From the NCBI GenBank assembly GCA_914767715.1, contig OU612066.1, forward strand, positions 33,144,283 to 33,208,282: a stretch of DNA of 64,000 nucleotides, in the 5' to 3' direction. The notes below the pieces were generated by a model. The model was given only the letters and a program-made list of their open reading frames with translations. It did not search any database and was not told where the DNA came from. This DNA comes from Membranipora membranacea. Its lineage: Eukaryota; Bryozoa; Gymnolaemata; Cheilostomatida; Membraniporidae. Both the position numbers and the translations under genes were made by a program. Shown here one piece after another: positions 32,280-64,000 of this stretch; position 1 is the stretch's first letter, and every line of letters begins with the position of its first letter.

Positions 32280-32988
32280 TAACACTTATGTGAATATTTT
32301 GATGATAGATCGTACATGAATAATTATAATACTCCTATCTGTAAAATATAAATTTGTTGTGTTGTGTTGACCATAGTTTTGAAATATTCAGCTAAGAGTT
32401 GTCTTTTCTGTGACTGCTATGCTTTTATTTATACAGGGAAAACCAATCTGCCTTTGTTTCCTCCAATCCACAAGACCTGGAAAGCAAAACTGGATTTTCA
32501 CATCAACAAACTCCCCCAAGGTTCAATCCAAGATCTTGTCATGTGTGTTTAGTTGCTGCAAGCTCTGGTTTGACATCTCGCAGAACCTCTGTGAGTAGTG
32601 AGATCTCTGCACATTTACCTGAGCTGATAATATGGTGTATGCAGTTGTCACACACGAGTAACAACTCCTCACATTCAGGAAATGCTCTGTTTAATTTAGT
32701 AAAAAAACAAGCTTGGTTAACTTATTTCCCTTATCCCTTTCTTAGATATTTTAGTTTTGTTTACACCAATATAGCTCTTCTCTGTCTAAGTTTCATGCAA
32801 TGTGTGTTTGCTGCATTTTTTATATCAAGTGGTCACCATGTAGTGATCATACCAGAAGCAGCTGCCACAATTAAAAGATGTGACACTAAGTAAATTGGCT
32901 CAGTAGTAGTAGCTCAATCAATGTTTGACCCTAATTATCATCACTATCATCCAAATATTTACCAGACAGTGATTTCTCTCTATTGTAG

Positions 32989-54674
<21,686 letters not shown>

Positions 54675-55317
54675 CCAGACTGACTATTTTACCCCTAAAG
54701 CGCCTGAGGAACTCATCTAGGACTAGTCTTGTCACCCGGCCACTTTTTTTTGCCGCGTGACAAGAATCTAGGACTGTTGATGTGAATGAATGAGATGTTG
54801 ATAGCGAATATTTTTGATTTATTTAGCAAATTTTTTTTAGAGCAGTGAAAAAAATCTCAAATAGTCAACTGCTACAAAATGATACTCTATGATATACAGA
54901 GAACGTTTCTATCTACTAAAGCAATGTGCTGCCCTTTTTGTTTGGCTGATATATACTCGCCTACTATTTATTACTCTGGTGCTCAATAGTATGATAATTA
55001 TGTCAGCCTGAAGTCGACACTAAATCTATTATGTTATGTTTTAGTAGCCTTCTTTTTTAATCCTGTGCAAGCGATTTAGCAATGTACTGCCAAATTTTTC
55101 GGTAAAGACTTTAACGCCTCTTATAAAATAAATTGTCTGATATCTGTTGATTTCTGCACCTATGTGATAATAATGGTGTTTGAGGCCCAATGGTCAGTGA
55201 TTAAAAGCAATTGCACCAAGTGATGAATACATAGCACCTTGGCAGTTTAATTTGCCCGAAATACACACCTGGGTTATGATGCAAATAATCCATGTAGTTT
55301 TTGTAAGCAGGGGCGGA
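54675..55317 (+). other. PI3-kinase 3' UTR
   Basis: AATAAA at 55127-55132 (TTATAAAATAAATTG) is the most likely polyadenylation signal, giving a 3' UTR of about 475 nt. Nothing else is recognised. Confidence 0.5.
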
Positions 55318-55636
55318 GGGGGGTCTTTCAATTAGAAAGAGTGATCCTTTACTAAAGCAAGTCATCACTAGATCAAGACAGTAGAGGGGGGGGGGGCAAT
55401 ATTCCAACGGAGGAAAAATGGAGCAAACTTGATCTAAGTTATCACTATCACATCGCTTAAAATTGTCACTCACTTGGTGTTTCAATTAGAGAAAATCGCT
55501 CCCAAATTGCTCACTCAGAATGTATATAGTTCCATCAAGTGACTGAGCGATCTGAATGCGAGACCCCTAGCAGGTATTGCTCACTCACTGAGTGAGCAAT
55601 AAGATTGCGATTTTGGCTGTTTGGGAAAGACCCCCC
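55318..55636. mobile_element. MITE with GGGGGGTCT ends, copy 2, carrying a nested insertion
   Basis: In opposite orientation to the copy at 8784-9000 and aligned over almost its whole length, including GTGATCCTTTACTAAAGCAA and TTCCATCAAGTGACTGAGCG. It differs by an extra block at about 55371-55435 and by about 35 bp extra before the right-hand GACCCCCC. The left end is GGGGGGTCTTTCAATTAGAA. The right end is less conserved (TTTGGGAAAGACCCCCC). Confidence 0.85.
55371..55435. mobile_element. Small insertion (about 65 bp) nested in MITE copy 2
   Basis: This block is absent from copy 1. It begins TAGATCAAGA and ends ACTTGATCTA, so its ends are inverted repeats, and it contains a G10-class homopolymer. 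The host sequence AGTYATCACTA occurs on both sides but only once in copy 1, so it looks like a target-site duplication of about 8-11 bp. Confidence 0.6.
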
Positions 55637-56667
55637 AGTATTGCAATTGCAAACTATATTGCTGCAACATTTAACTAGGCTCCAACCAATGAACTAGAGG
55701 GAGTTCATTGTACCAACAGCTGAAACATTTCTGGCAAATATGGAACTATTGTTTGTTATTCTTGTCCAGCACCACCTCAAAAATTATATCACTGTTTGAC
55801 TAAGATTTTATCTGACCAAATTTAAATTGGATGTTTCTTATTTTAATAATCATACATAAATGGAAATACATTGAAACATAAAGGCAGCAATAGACAATAG
55901 CAATAGATAAAAATATTTGCAGGATTACAGGCAATTATAATTGTTTACAGCATTGAAATAACCGATTTTAGGTAATTTTTGAGCATGGAGGGGAAATTTT
56001 CATACTTGCAAACTTCTATAAATTAAATACCAAATGTTATTATCAAGCTCTCAGGACTAGTTTTAGTTAAAGAGCTCTGACTCCGGTGGTTCAGTGGCAT
56101 TACATTATCATCTCTCTGGTAGAGGCATTTCATTATCAACCAGAATGTGGTTGATAATGAAATGCCTCTACCAGCATCTTGCACCGTTTCAGGACATATT
56201 CTTTAATTTAATGCCAGCTGTATATACAACCTGATTACAGATTTTTTGGAGTGAGGAGTACGAAAATTTCCTTCTGTTCATCATGCTGAAAATGAAATCA
56301 AGTTTGAACAGAGAGAATTCTCACCGATTTGAATGACAGCTTTCTGAACTAGTGAGTTTTTGGATAGCACTGGACAGTTGTGACAACTAAGGTCTGAAAA
56401 CTGGTAGCGTTATTTATGTTTGTGCCAATACAAGTGCAAAATGGCTATAAGTTCCTGTTTGCCTGGCTGGGGTTACTGAGCCCTATCTATTAAAATTACA
56501 AAACTGTGCCGCTTCATATGGTGAGCAAAATCAATAATAGGCTAATGAGGGAGTTACCAGATTAATTCAGTGCACTTCTTGCCCCAAAGACAAGACTAAA
56601 TTTGAATATATTTAACTGTAATGAGATAATTAAGAATATTATGAACAATTCTTTTGTAAGAAGTGGT
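55637..56667. other. Intergenic stretch between PI3-kinase and histone H3
   Basis: AT-rich sequence without supported genes. It contains the perfect hairpin at 56116-56174, annotated separately. Confidence 0.5.
56116..56174. repeat. Perfect hairpin, 27-bp arms and 5-base loop
   Basis: The left arm starts CTGGTAGAGGCATTTCATTA and its exact complement ends the element; the loop is GAATG. All 27 pairs match. The arm sequence shows no homology to the neighbouring genes. Confidence 0.97.
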
Positions 56668-56683
56668 GGCCCTGAAAAGGGCC
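56668..56683 (-). terminator. Histone 3'-end stem-loop of H3
   Basis: On the minus strand GGCCCTTTTCAGGGCC: the 6-bp stem and 4-base loop bound by SLBP. It lies 32 bp past the H3 stop. The downstream purine-rich element is AAAAGAATTG, expected to pair with U7 snRNA. Confidence 0.97.
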
Positions 56684-56714
56684 TTTGGGTTTGTTTGTCG
56701 AGTTGATATAAAGC

Positions 56715-57938
<1,224 letters not shown>

Positions 57939-57962
57939 GCACCAGATTCATATCATACCATC

Positions 57963-57978
57963 GGCCCTTTTCAGGGCC
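57963..57978 (+). terminator. Histone 3'-end stem-loop of H4
   Basis: GGCCCTTTTCAGGGCC followed by ACCA and, after a short spacer, the purine-rich GAAGAATTG (57991 on), a probable U7 snRNA pairing site. It is 25 bp after the stop. Confidence 0.97.
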
Positions 57979-59033
57979 ACCATTTCTTACCGAAGAATTG
58001 TTCAATCTCTTACGGTGTACTACTATAGTTCCACCCTATATTCCTCATTTTCAATATTAAACATAACGTGAACTAACATTATTGGTCACACATAAAGTTG
58101 AGTCGTCCCTGCCCAGAATTAACTAGGCTATAGTTTTGATATAATATCTGTTGATATTCTCTTTGTGCTATATAGTCAGAATGATTTGTAAACTTGTGCG
58201 AGGCAACACAGTTGGAGAATGAGAATAAGTCATCAAGTCATCAATTGTTAGAGATTCTCTTGGTATATAAGACTAAGACAAGATGAGTTTTGAATGAGTT
58301 GGAGCCAGTTTGCCTGCATTCCGAGTTGCTTCCCTCAACTGACGGCCTGTTATTTTTCCTGCAGCATAGGAATATGGCAAAATAAAATACACTACAAAAC
58401 TTGCATTAGAGCAGGACATCCACCACCTGCTGGCATGATAGCGAGTAGGGTTATTTAGTCTGAGCCCCCCCCCCCCCCAGGTTTATTCAGAATGTTCTAG
58501 AAATCACTACATACCGACCAAAGAGTTGTTATATACTAGTATAAAATAACTCTATGGCATCCACTAGCTACATCAGATTATTTAATCAATTTGACCACTA
58601 TTAAACTCAAGATTTTATGTTCCATGTTATAGGGTAAGTTGAAAATATACAGATTAAAATTGGTGATAACTTAGCACTTTCCAGAAATCTAATGTTTGAC
58701 AATTAAACAACTCCAAAACTAAAAGCTATTATGATGAGGTGGTATGACTGACACATTATTCAAATTGAGTAACCATCAAAGAGATACACTGGGAATGGAA
58801 CAATTCATGTATGCTCCCCCAGTTATCCACAACTCCTGCATCAGTCGTCAACCAACCAATCTCTTATTTTACTGCACTAACACATTCCAATCTCGCATCT
58901 GGATTAATAAAATAAAACCTCTACTAACATATATCGTGTGATTTTCTGCCAGTCTGTCACAAGTATGTTGACAGTTATCACTCAGTATTGAGCAATCGCT
59001 CATGATCAGAACAACTCTTTGGAAAGAGATGGT
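57979..59033. other. Spacer between the two histone pairs
   Basis: No gene is supported. It includes a C14 run within AGTCTGAGCCCC (58458 on), a phrase recurring near 60565, and a copy of a short dispersed motif (58313-58336). The frame 58744-58941 has no family features. Confidence 0.5.
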
Positions 59034-59049
59034 GGCCCTGAAAAGGGCC
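59034..59049 (-). terminator. Histone 3'-end stem-loop of H2A
   Basis: Minus strand GGCCCTTTTCAGGGCC, 30 bp after the stop, followed by the purine-rich AAAGAGTTG. Confidence 0.97.
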
Positions 59050-59078
59050 GTTGGGGTGTGATGTGTTTTTTGATGATC

Positions 59079-59456
59079 TTATGCAGCAGCCTTCTTGGTC
59101 TTGCTTGGCAGGAGAACAGCCTGGATGTTGGGCAGTACACCTCCCTGTGCAATGGTGACACCATTGAGCAGTCTATTCAACTCTTCGTCATTTCTGATGG
59201 CCAGCTGGAGATGTCTTGGGATGATCCTGGTCTTCTTGTTGTCACGGGCAGCGTTACCGGCCAACTCGAGAACCTCAGCAGCGAGGTACTCCATGACAGC
59301 AGCCAAGTACACAGGGGCTCCAGCTCCTACTCTCTCAGCATAGTTTCCTTTCCTCAGCAGACGGTGGATACGTCCAACTGGGAACTGAAGTCCGGCTCTT
59401 GATGAGCGAGTCTTGCTCTTTCCCTTAGCTTTTCCTCCTTTCCCTCTTCCAGACAT
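59079..59456 (-). CDS. H2A: Histone H2A (replication-dependent)
   Basis: Intronless, 125 aa: [40 protein letters not shown], acidic patch [15 protein letters not shown] and [11 protein letters not shown], ending [12 protein letters not shown]. It lacks an SQ[E/D]-phi motif (so not H2A.X) and the H2A.Z signatures. It is divergently paired with H2B. The open frames on the opposite strand (59019-59402, 59095-59343) are shadows. Confidence 0.98.
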   Translation of the reverse strand: MSGRGKGGKAKGKSKTRSSRAGLQFPVGRIHRLLRKGNYAERVGAGAPVYLAAVMEYLAAEVLELAGNAARDNKKTRIIPRHLQLAIRNDEELNRLLNGVTIAQGGVLPNIQAVLLPSKTKKAAA

Positions 59457-59808
59457 GATGATAGATTTAAGGCAGTGAGTATATTACAAAGTAATGATTA
59501 CTCCGTAATTTATTTTGGATTTTATACCTTGTGCAGGTAGTTGAGTTGCAGCCAATCAAAGTGGATAATCACATTCCATTGCAATTTAATCTTGCTGCAA
59601 AGATCAATAAAATATCATCTGTTTCAAACATTCATCATAGAATAGCGCGCACTAGGTAGCAAGCGGATTAGTGATTATAATGCGGGCGCTTTCATAAACC
59701 AATTGGTGGTCGAAGCAGCACAACCATGCTTATTTGCATAGTAGCAAATATAAATGTGACAGAAACTATAATAGCGAGCAACACAAGTATTTTACTCACT
59801 GATACATC
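59457..59808. promoter_or_regulatory. Shared intergenic promoter of H2A and H2B
   Basis: For H2B: CCAAT at 59699, the octamer ATTTGCAT at 59732-59739 (the Oct-1 site typical of H2B promoters) and TATAAAT at 59749-59755, in the expected order before the ATG at 59809. For H2A on the minus strand: TATAAAAT at 59519-59526. A plus-strand CCAAT at 59552 lies between. Confidence 0.85.
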
Positions 59809-60177
59809 ATGCCACCAAAAGTAAGCAGCAAAGGAGCCAAGAAGGCAGGAAAGGCTAAAGCAGCCAGAACTGGAGACAAGAAGAGGAAAAGGAAGAGGAA
59901 AGAGAGCTATGGTATCTACATCTATAAAGTTCTCAAGCAGGTGCACCCTGACACTGGAGTCTCCAGCAAAGCCATGAGCATCATGAACAGCTTTGTCAAT
60001 GATGTGTTTGAGAGAATTGCTGCTGAAGCATCTAGACTTGCTCACTACAACAAGAGATCCACCATCACTAGCCGAGAGATCCAGACTGCTGTCAGACTGA
60101 TCCTCCCTGGAGAGCTTGCCAAGCATGCTGTATCTGAGGGAACCAAGGCTGTCACCAAGTACACCAGCTCCAAGTAA
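59809..60177 (+). CDS. H2B: Histone H2B
   Basis: Intronless, 122 aa: [20 protein letters not shown], a basic run [15 protein letters not shown], then [40 protein letters not shown], and the C-terminus [26 protein letters not shown] with the ubiquitylated Lys in VTKYTSSK. The N-terminal form resembles those of molluscs and related phyla (from memory). The stem-loop follows at 60205. Confidence 0.98.
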   Translation: MPPKVSSKGAKKAGKAKAARTGDKKRKRKRKESYGIYIYKVLKQVHPDTGVSSKAMSIMNSFVNDVFERIAAEASRLAHYNKRSTITSREIQTAVRLILPGELAKHAVSEGTKAVTKYTSSK

Positions 60178-60204
60178 ACCAAAACTCTACATCACAAACC
60201 GAAC

Positions 60205-60220
60205 GGCCCTTTTCAGGGCC
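60205..60220 (+). terminator. Histone 3'-end stem-loop of H2B
   Basis: GGCCCTTTTCAGGGCC, then ACCA and the purine-rich CAAAGAGTTG. The four stem-loops in this cluster are identical. Confidence 0.97.
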
Positions 60221-61397
60221 ACCATCTCTTACCAAAGAGTTGTTCTGTATCACACCAGTTGTTGCACTAACTAATGGCAGCAATGTGGATCTACAAATAA
60301 TAAGTAAATAAACTTCCTTCCTAATGTTAATCTTTAGAACGGATTATTAATTTTTCCATTTCTTGAAGGTCATAGGTAATGTTAAAGTTCCTTGCTGACG
60401 CTCAAATTAGAGTTTCAAGCCAGTCACTTGCATAAATATATGTCTTATGATTCTTGGCGACGCTGAAGCAAAGGTGTGATTCGTTCTCCATTTTATTGGG
60501 CTGAGACCAAACCCTCAGATTATGGAGAGGAATTTGGCTCAGAACAATGAAATCTATCTATAATTAGTCTGAGCCCCCAGGCTTTGCCCCCTGTCCGACG
60601 CCCCCCCCCATGATAAATAGTTGGATTACTCCTTGATAAAGGGCCATTTTACAACTATGATGGTTGTTATACCCCATAATATGATATAATACGTAAAACA
60701 AAGTTCATGACATATTAAATACATATATATATGTCTGTTTTTGTAAACAAAATAATTGAGGCAACGCCATCATGCTGTGTCATTCTGTGGGGAAGGTGCT
60801 AATATAAATCCACTGAGCGCACCATATGCTAGAATAACTCAACTTTCAGAGTGGTAAATTATCTTGGTTATAAGTGACCCTACAATCTTCTGTTGTTTAT
60901 TTACACAGAGTAGGTTGTTCATTTTATAATGACCTATGCATTTAGCAAAGTAGTCAGTTCATTGCAGTAAGTTACTCCATCCATGTTTACTCCAAACAGG
61001 GCTACAGTAACATTATCAGGCATCATATAATAAAATACAGGAATATCTAATATGTGGAAACTTGTATGTTTTCTAAAATAATTGAACAATGGAGCAATCC
61101 TGTACCAATGAGCTAGCATTTTTCAAAGTTGCAATTCCTTTCCACGAGTGTTCGAGGTAAAGAATACCTGGGGTAGGCTATATCGAGTTTTATTCAATCC
61201 ACCTGTGTTTGACCAAGGAGTTTGGGTCCCAAACTCCCTGGTTTGACTCTCTAAGCCGTGACAAGTGCTCAAGTGGGAGCAACTCCAAAATGCATACAAA
61301 TTGATCCCTGATCTAGGTAAAAAAGTCACAGGGTTTACAAATGTAACTTGATATGTTTAACATTTAGGATGCAAGCCAGATCATGGATGCTCATCAC
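60221..61397. other. Non-coding region right of the histone cluster
   Basis: No H1 gene or other coding region is found here. It contains a recurrence of TTAGTCTGAGCCCCC near 60565, a C-rich run at 60601, and one copy of the dispersed GGGAGCAACT motif (61274-61294). Confidence 0.5.
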
Positions 61398-61778
61398 CGG
61401 TGGTGGAAATGGGCCTATACGGGCCTATACGGGCCTATACGGGCCTATACGGTGTATAGGAAGTTCACATCAATGCCTATACACCTTCAATAAGTGTATA
61501 GGCACTTATAACATAACATAACAATATATATAATATATATTATAACTTTTTTATGTCATTTGTAGGGTTTTTTACTTTTACGTTACTGCTTGCTTCAGTC
61601 AAAAAATGCTCGTAGATTTAGGCTCAAAAAGTCAAGAAGATACACCAGAAACACTGTAATTAGGGCGCAATTATCAAAAAAATTCACGGGGGAGAACCCC
61701 GCACCCCCCGTCGCTATGCGTTGGATTGATCTCAATGTTTGGTGTATAGGCACTTATTTATTTCCATTTCCACCACTG
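61398..61778. mobile_element. hAT-type MITE with 8-bp target-site duplication
   Basis: A 381-bp element. Ends are CGGTGGTGGAAATGG on the left and CAGTGGTGGAAATGG on the opposite strand at the right, one mismatch in 15. The flanks are a perfect 8-bp repeat, CTCATCAC (61390-61397 and 61779-61786). An 8-bp duplication with a CAGNGGTGG-type end is the hAT signature. Inside, at about 61409-61453, the 11-mer GGGCCTATACG is repeated four times, and GTGTATAGG/CCTATACAC words occur in both orientations. No transposase is encoded. Confidence 0.93.
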
Positions 61779-63261
61779 CTCATCACTTTACACAAAGACA
61801 GGGTATCAACTCCTTCTCAGAGCTTCTCTATAAAAAAAGGCTGCACTTTTCAACAGGACCTCCCTTTGGTGCTATATCCGGTTTGATCCAAGGGAAATGT
61901 GAAAATAAAAATATGCTGATAAAAACCTTTATATTACACGACTTGTTGACAAACCCGTAGAACTCAGGGAGCTCTTTGCCTCACAGGGAGTATGGCGCAA
62001 ATACCAGGAGGCTACCACTACCAGCCAAGCTGGGATGGTTGACAGGTATAATTTCCCCACAAAAACTCAAAAGCATATACATGGTAATCAGGTCAACCTA
62101 ATCCATCTCCGTTTGGCACCATTGCAGTAGGCAAAATTTGATTTGACAGCTCTTTGAACCTTTTACGATTCTAACCTCATTAGTAGCCAGTTACGAGAAT
62201 CTAATTCCCAGCGATCAGGAGTTAGTACTTGATCCCAATCTCCCGCGGCTTATCAGTAGAGGGGAGCAACTTCAAATGCAGGAAGACTGATCTATATCCC
62301 ACCAGGGAGTTTGGTTTTGCCCCCACCTCCCTGATCTAACCGTGTAGTACTAGTAGCGTTAATTATAATGTTAGGCAATCTTTGGTACAATCGGAGCTCT
62401 ATGATTATGTCAAATTAGGCTGATAATGATACCAGTATGGTAAACTCCCTGGTTACACACAACGTCAACGCCTGATACACACAAATTGGGGCCGATAGAA
62501 TCTAACTGAAAGTGTCCAAAACTCGGATCATACCAATTTTCAAGCAAAAATAATATATAGGGTAAATTATCATGCCTATTTAGCAAGCACTCTGAGTATT
62601 CCATCAGTGTCAGCTTTTTCTTGAAAAGTCATATTCAGTGAACGCAAGGTAACCAGGTAGGGCGTTGCACCTATATTGCACAAATTCCTGTTTTAGATGT
62701 TATGTAAATATTCTCAGAAGACTGCTGGTATTGGCTATTACTTGTATAAGATAATCAAATACTACCCAACAGTATACTCACTCAGAAGTTCAAGAACTTT
62801 TATTCAAATGTATGACACAGGTGGAAAGAAAAAATGTGTTAGTGTTGGTCAGGCAGTATAAGATAACAATCTATGACACATGAGAGATATTTTATGGTCT
62901 TGATCTTGAAGTTTTAGCCTCAAATCGTCTCTTTTGCAATAATGCATAACATAAAGGGATTCAGAACTCATCCCATGGCCTTAACTGATAATACTGCACT
63001 TTTAAACACACAAATATAAACGCTCACAAAAAACTTAAAAAGATATGGCAACTAAACAACCGCCAGTATTTCTGACTTGGAAGTAACTGATTGGAACATC
63101 GACCAAAAGGTTTGTACTAGTAACAGTTCTGAATACTTTGAAAAAGGAATGTTACTCACTGTCAGAGATCTGCTAATAATAAGATTAAACACGCCTGTAA
63201 TGTCTCTGATGCAGACAGTGACAGAGTTATCGTACCTCTTCTGTCCTAAAGGCTTGTGATA
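61779..63261. other. Non-coding region and 3' flank of the sulfotransferase gene
   Basis: Minus-strand AATAAA at 62799-62804 (read as TTTATT on plus) may be the polyadenylation signal of the gene ending at 63262, giving a 3' UTR of about 460 nt. A copy of the dispersed GGGAGCAACT motif lies at 62261-62280. Confidence 0.5.
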
Positions 63262-64000
63262 TCACGGGGCGGCTGGCTGGTATTTATTTAGTCTGCCCAC
63301 CCAAGGAAGCTCTGCCATGGCTAGATCTATACATGTTTGGTTTTTCATTCCCAGATCTGTGAGAATGTATCCATACGCCGCGTTACCCCAGGTCCTAAAT
63401 CTACTATCTCTGACTTGTGATGTTGGCACTGACTTGGATATACAAAACTCCATCCACTTATTTCTATAGTTTTGCAGTTTTGTTACTTCAGCTGCTATGT
63501 AATCTTTATTATCAATAATTATTTTTTCTAGTTTCTTTTTAAAATGTAGATATAGTTTGGTATCAGCCGCCCATTTTTGATAGACTATCGCACGATTCTC
63601 GGGCGTGTCCGCCATGTCAACACCGGCGCTTTTCTTGTCATTTGATGCTGCCGTCTTTTCTTGTCTAAAGTTCACAGCAAAGGATAAAATGTCATTGTCA
63701 CTATAACCCAGCATGTCTCTTAGTATGATTAAAGATTCATCGAAATGTTCCACGACCATAACGAGACCGAATCTAGCATCTAACATCTGAATATAACTAT
63801 CGACTTTACTAGGCGAGTCCATAGAGCTGACGGGCAGTCCCATATCCAATATGACTGGATTGTAGAATGGCACTCCGCACTCTTTTGGATGTTTGATACC
63901 AGAGTTGATGATGACTGTTGATAGAGGTTTATGGCCTGAACATCCGTATGTGTTATAATAAATATATCCCGACCTGGCCATTGTGAATGGATCACGCACT
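63262..64000 (-). CDS. Galactose-3-O-sulfotransferase family protein, C-terminal part (partial)
   Basis: The frame is open from the right edge (GTG there is only the first codon in view) to TGA at 63262, 246 codons. Family features: VPFYNPVILDMGLP, then IQMLDARFGLVMVVEHFDES-LIILRDMLGYSDNDILSF (the conserved D-x-F-x-L-V-V-x-E-x-F-D-E-S-L block of Gal3ST proteins), KWAADTKLYLHFKKKLEK, and the C-terminal CIDLAMAELPWVGRLNKYQ that matches the family's C-x-x-L-x-M-x-E-L end. These are Golgi type II membrane enzymes transferring sulfate from PAPS to the 3-OH of galactose in glycolipids or glycans. The PAPS-binding N-terminal part is outside the window. Which paralog it is cannot be decided. Confidence 0.85.
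   Translation of the reverse strand, partial: VRDPFTMARSGYIYYNTYGCSGHKPLSTVIINSGIKHPKECGVPFYNPVILDMGLPVSSMDSPSKVDSYIQMLDARFGLVMVVEHFDESLIILRDMLGYSDNDILSFAVNFRQEKTAASNDKKSAGVDMADTPENRAIVYQKWAADTKLYLHFKKKLEKIIIDNKDYIAAEVTKLQNYRNKWMEFCISKSVPTSQVRDSRFRTWGNAAYGYILTDLGMKNQTCIDLAMAELPWVGRLNKYQPAAP

Larger units (their letters stand above)
30948..32988. other. Ig-gene 3' UTR and intergenic region upstream of the PI3-kinase
   Basis: Contains two inverted repeats listed separately (32034-32082 and 32238-32279). The open frames at 32364-32893 have no family features. An acceptor (CTCTATTGTAG) at 32978-32988 suggests that an upstream non-coding exon of the PI3-kinase gene lies somewhere in this region; I cannot place it. 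Confidence 0.45.

Noticed and set aside
32364-32893. Plus-strand frames upstream of the PI3-kinase
   Set aside because: No homology, no phase-compatible splice pair to the kinase exons, and composition like the spacer.
59019-59402. 127-codon plus frame with signal-peptide-like start
   Set aside because: Antisense to histone H2A; the hydrophobic start comes from the complement of the basic/Ala-rich tail.
59692-60126. 144-codon minus frame with hydrophobic stretch
   Set aside because: Antisense to histone H2B and its promoter.

Overview
The window is nuclear DNA of an invertebrate animal. Genes carry many short introns with GT-AG borders, and there are replication-dependent histone genes with animal-type 3' stem-loops, a class II PI3-kinase, an immunoglobulin-domain gene and LINE and DNA-transposon families typical of metazoan genomes. 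The histone H2B N-terminus ([19 protein letters not shown], then a Lys/Arg-rich stretch) looks lophotrochozoan, for example mollusc-like, but this is a weak inference from memory.

Layout. 1-1.1 kb: a weakly supported minus-strand gene running off the left edge. 1.1-5.4 kb: non-coding, with a 12-bp minisatellite. 5.4-10 kb (minus): DDX49, a DEAD-box RNA helicase of ribosome biogenesis, 10 exons, with a MITE in one intron. 11-18.1 kb (minus): histone H2A.Z, 4 exons; its large intron holds a truncated LINE and a nearly complete PHD-finger LINE. 18.1-18.4 kb: a short head-to-head promoter region. 18.4-26.6 kb (plus): PSMD3 (proteasome lid subunit Rpn3), 4 exons; its introns hold a second truncated LINE, a nearly full-length LINE whose ORF1 starts with an RNase-H1-like hybrid-binding domain, and a Harbinger-like element with TAA target duplications. 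27.8-30.9 kb (plus): a six-exon secreted Ig protein with a probable GPI-anchor signal. 33-54.7 kb (plus): a 33-coding-exon class II PI3-kinase of about 1904 aa, with two adjacent long foldback palindromes in one intron. 55-56.7 kb: a second copy of the MITE with a nested insertion, and a perfect hairpin. 56.7-60.2 kb: a core histone cluster as two divergent pairs, H3/H4 and H2A/H2B. 60.2-63.2 kb: non-coding, with an hAT-type MITE with a perfect 8-bp target duplication. 63.3 kb to the right edge (minus): the C-terminal part of a galactose-3-O-sulfotransferase-family protein.

The host genes are unrelated housekeeping and signalling genes and no operon is implied. The least ordinary material is in the mobile elements: unusual ORF1 domains, several non-autonomous DNA element families with readable ends, and the paired foldbacks. 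Exon borders were placed by eye from reading frame, splice signals and protein family similarity. For every complete multi-exon gene the summed coding length is a multiple of three.
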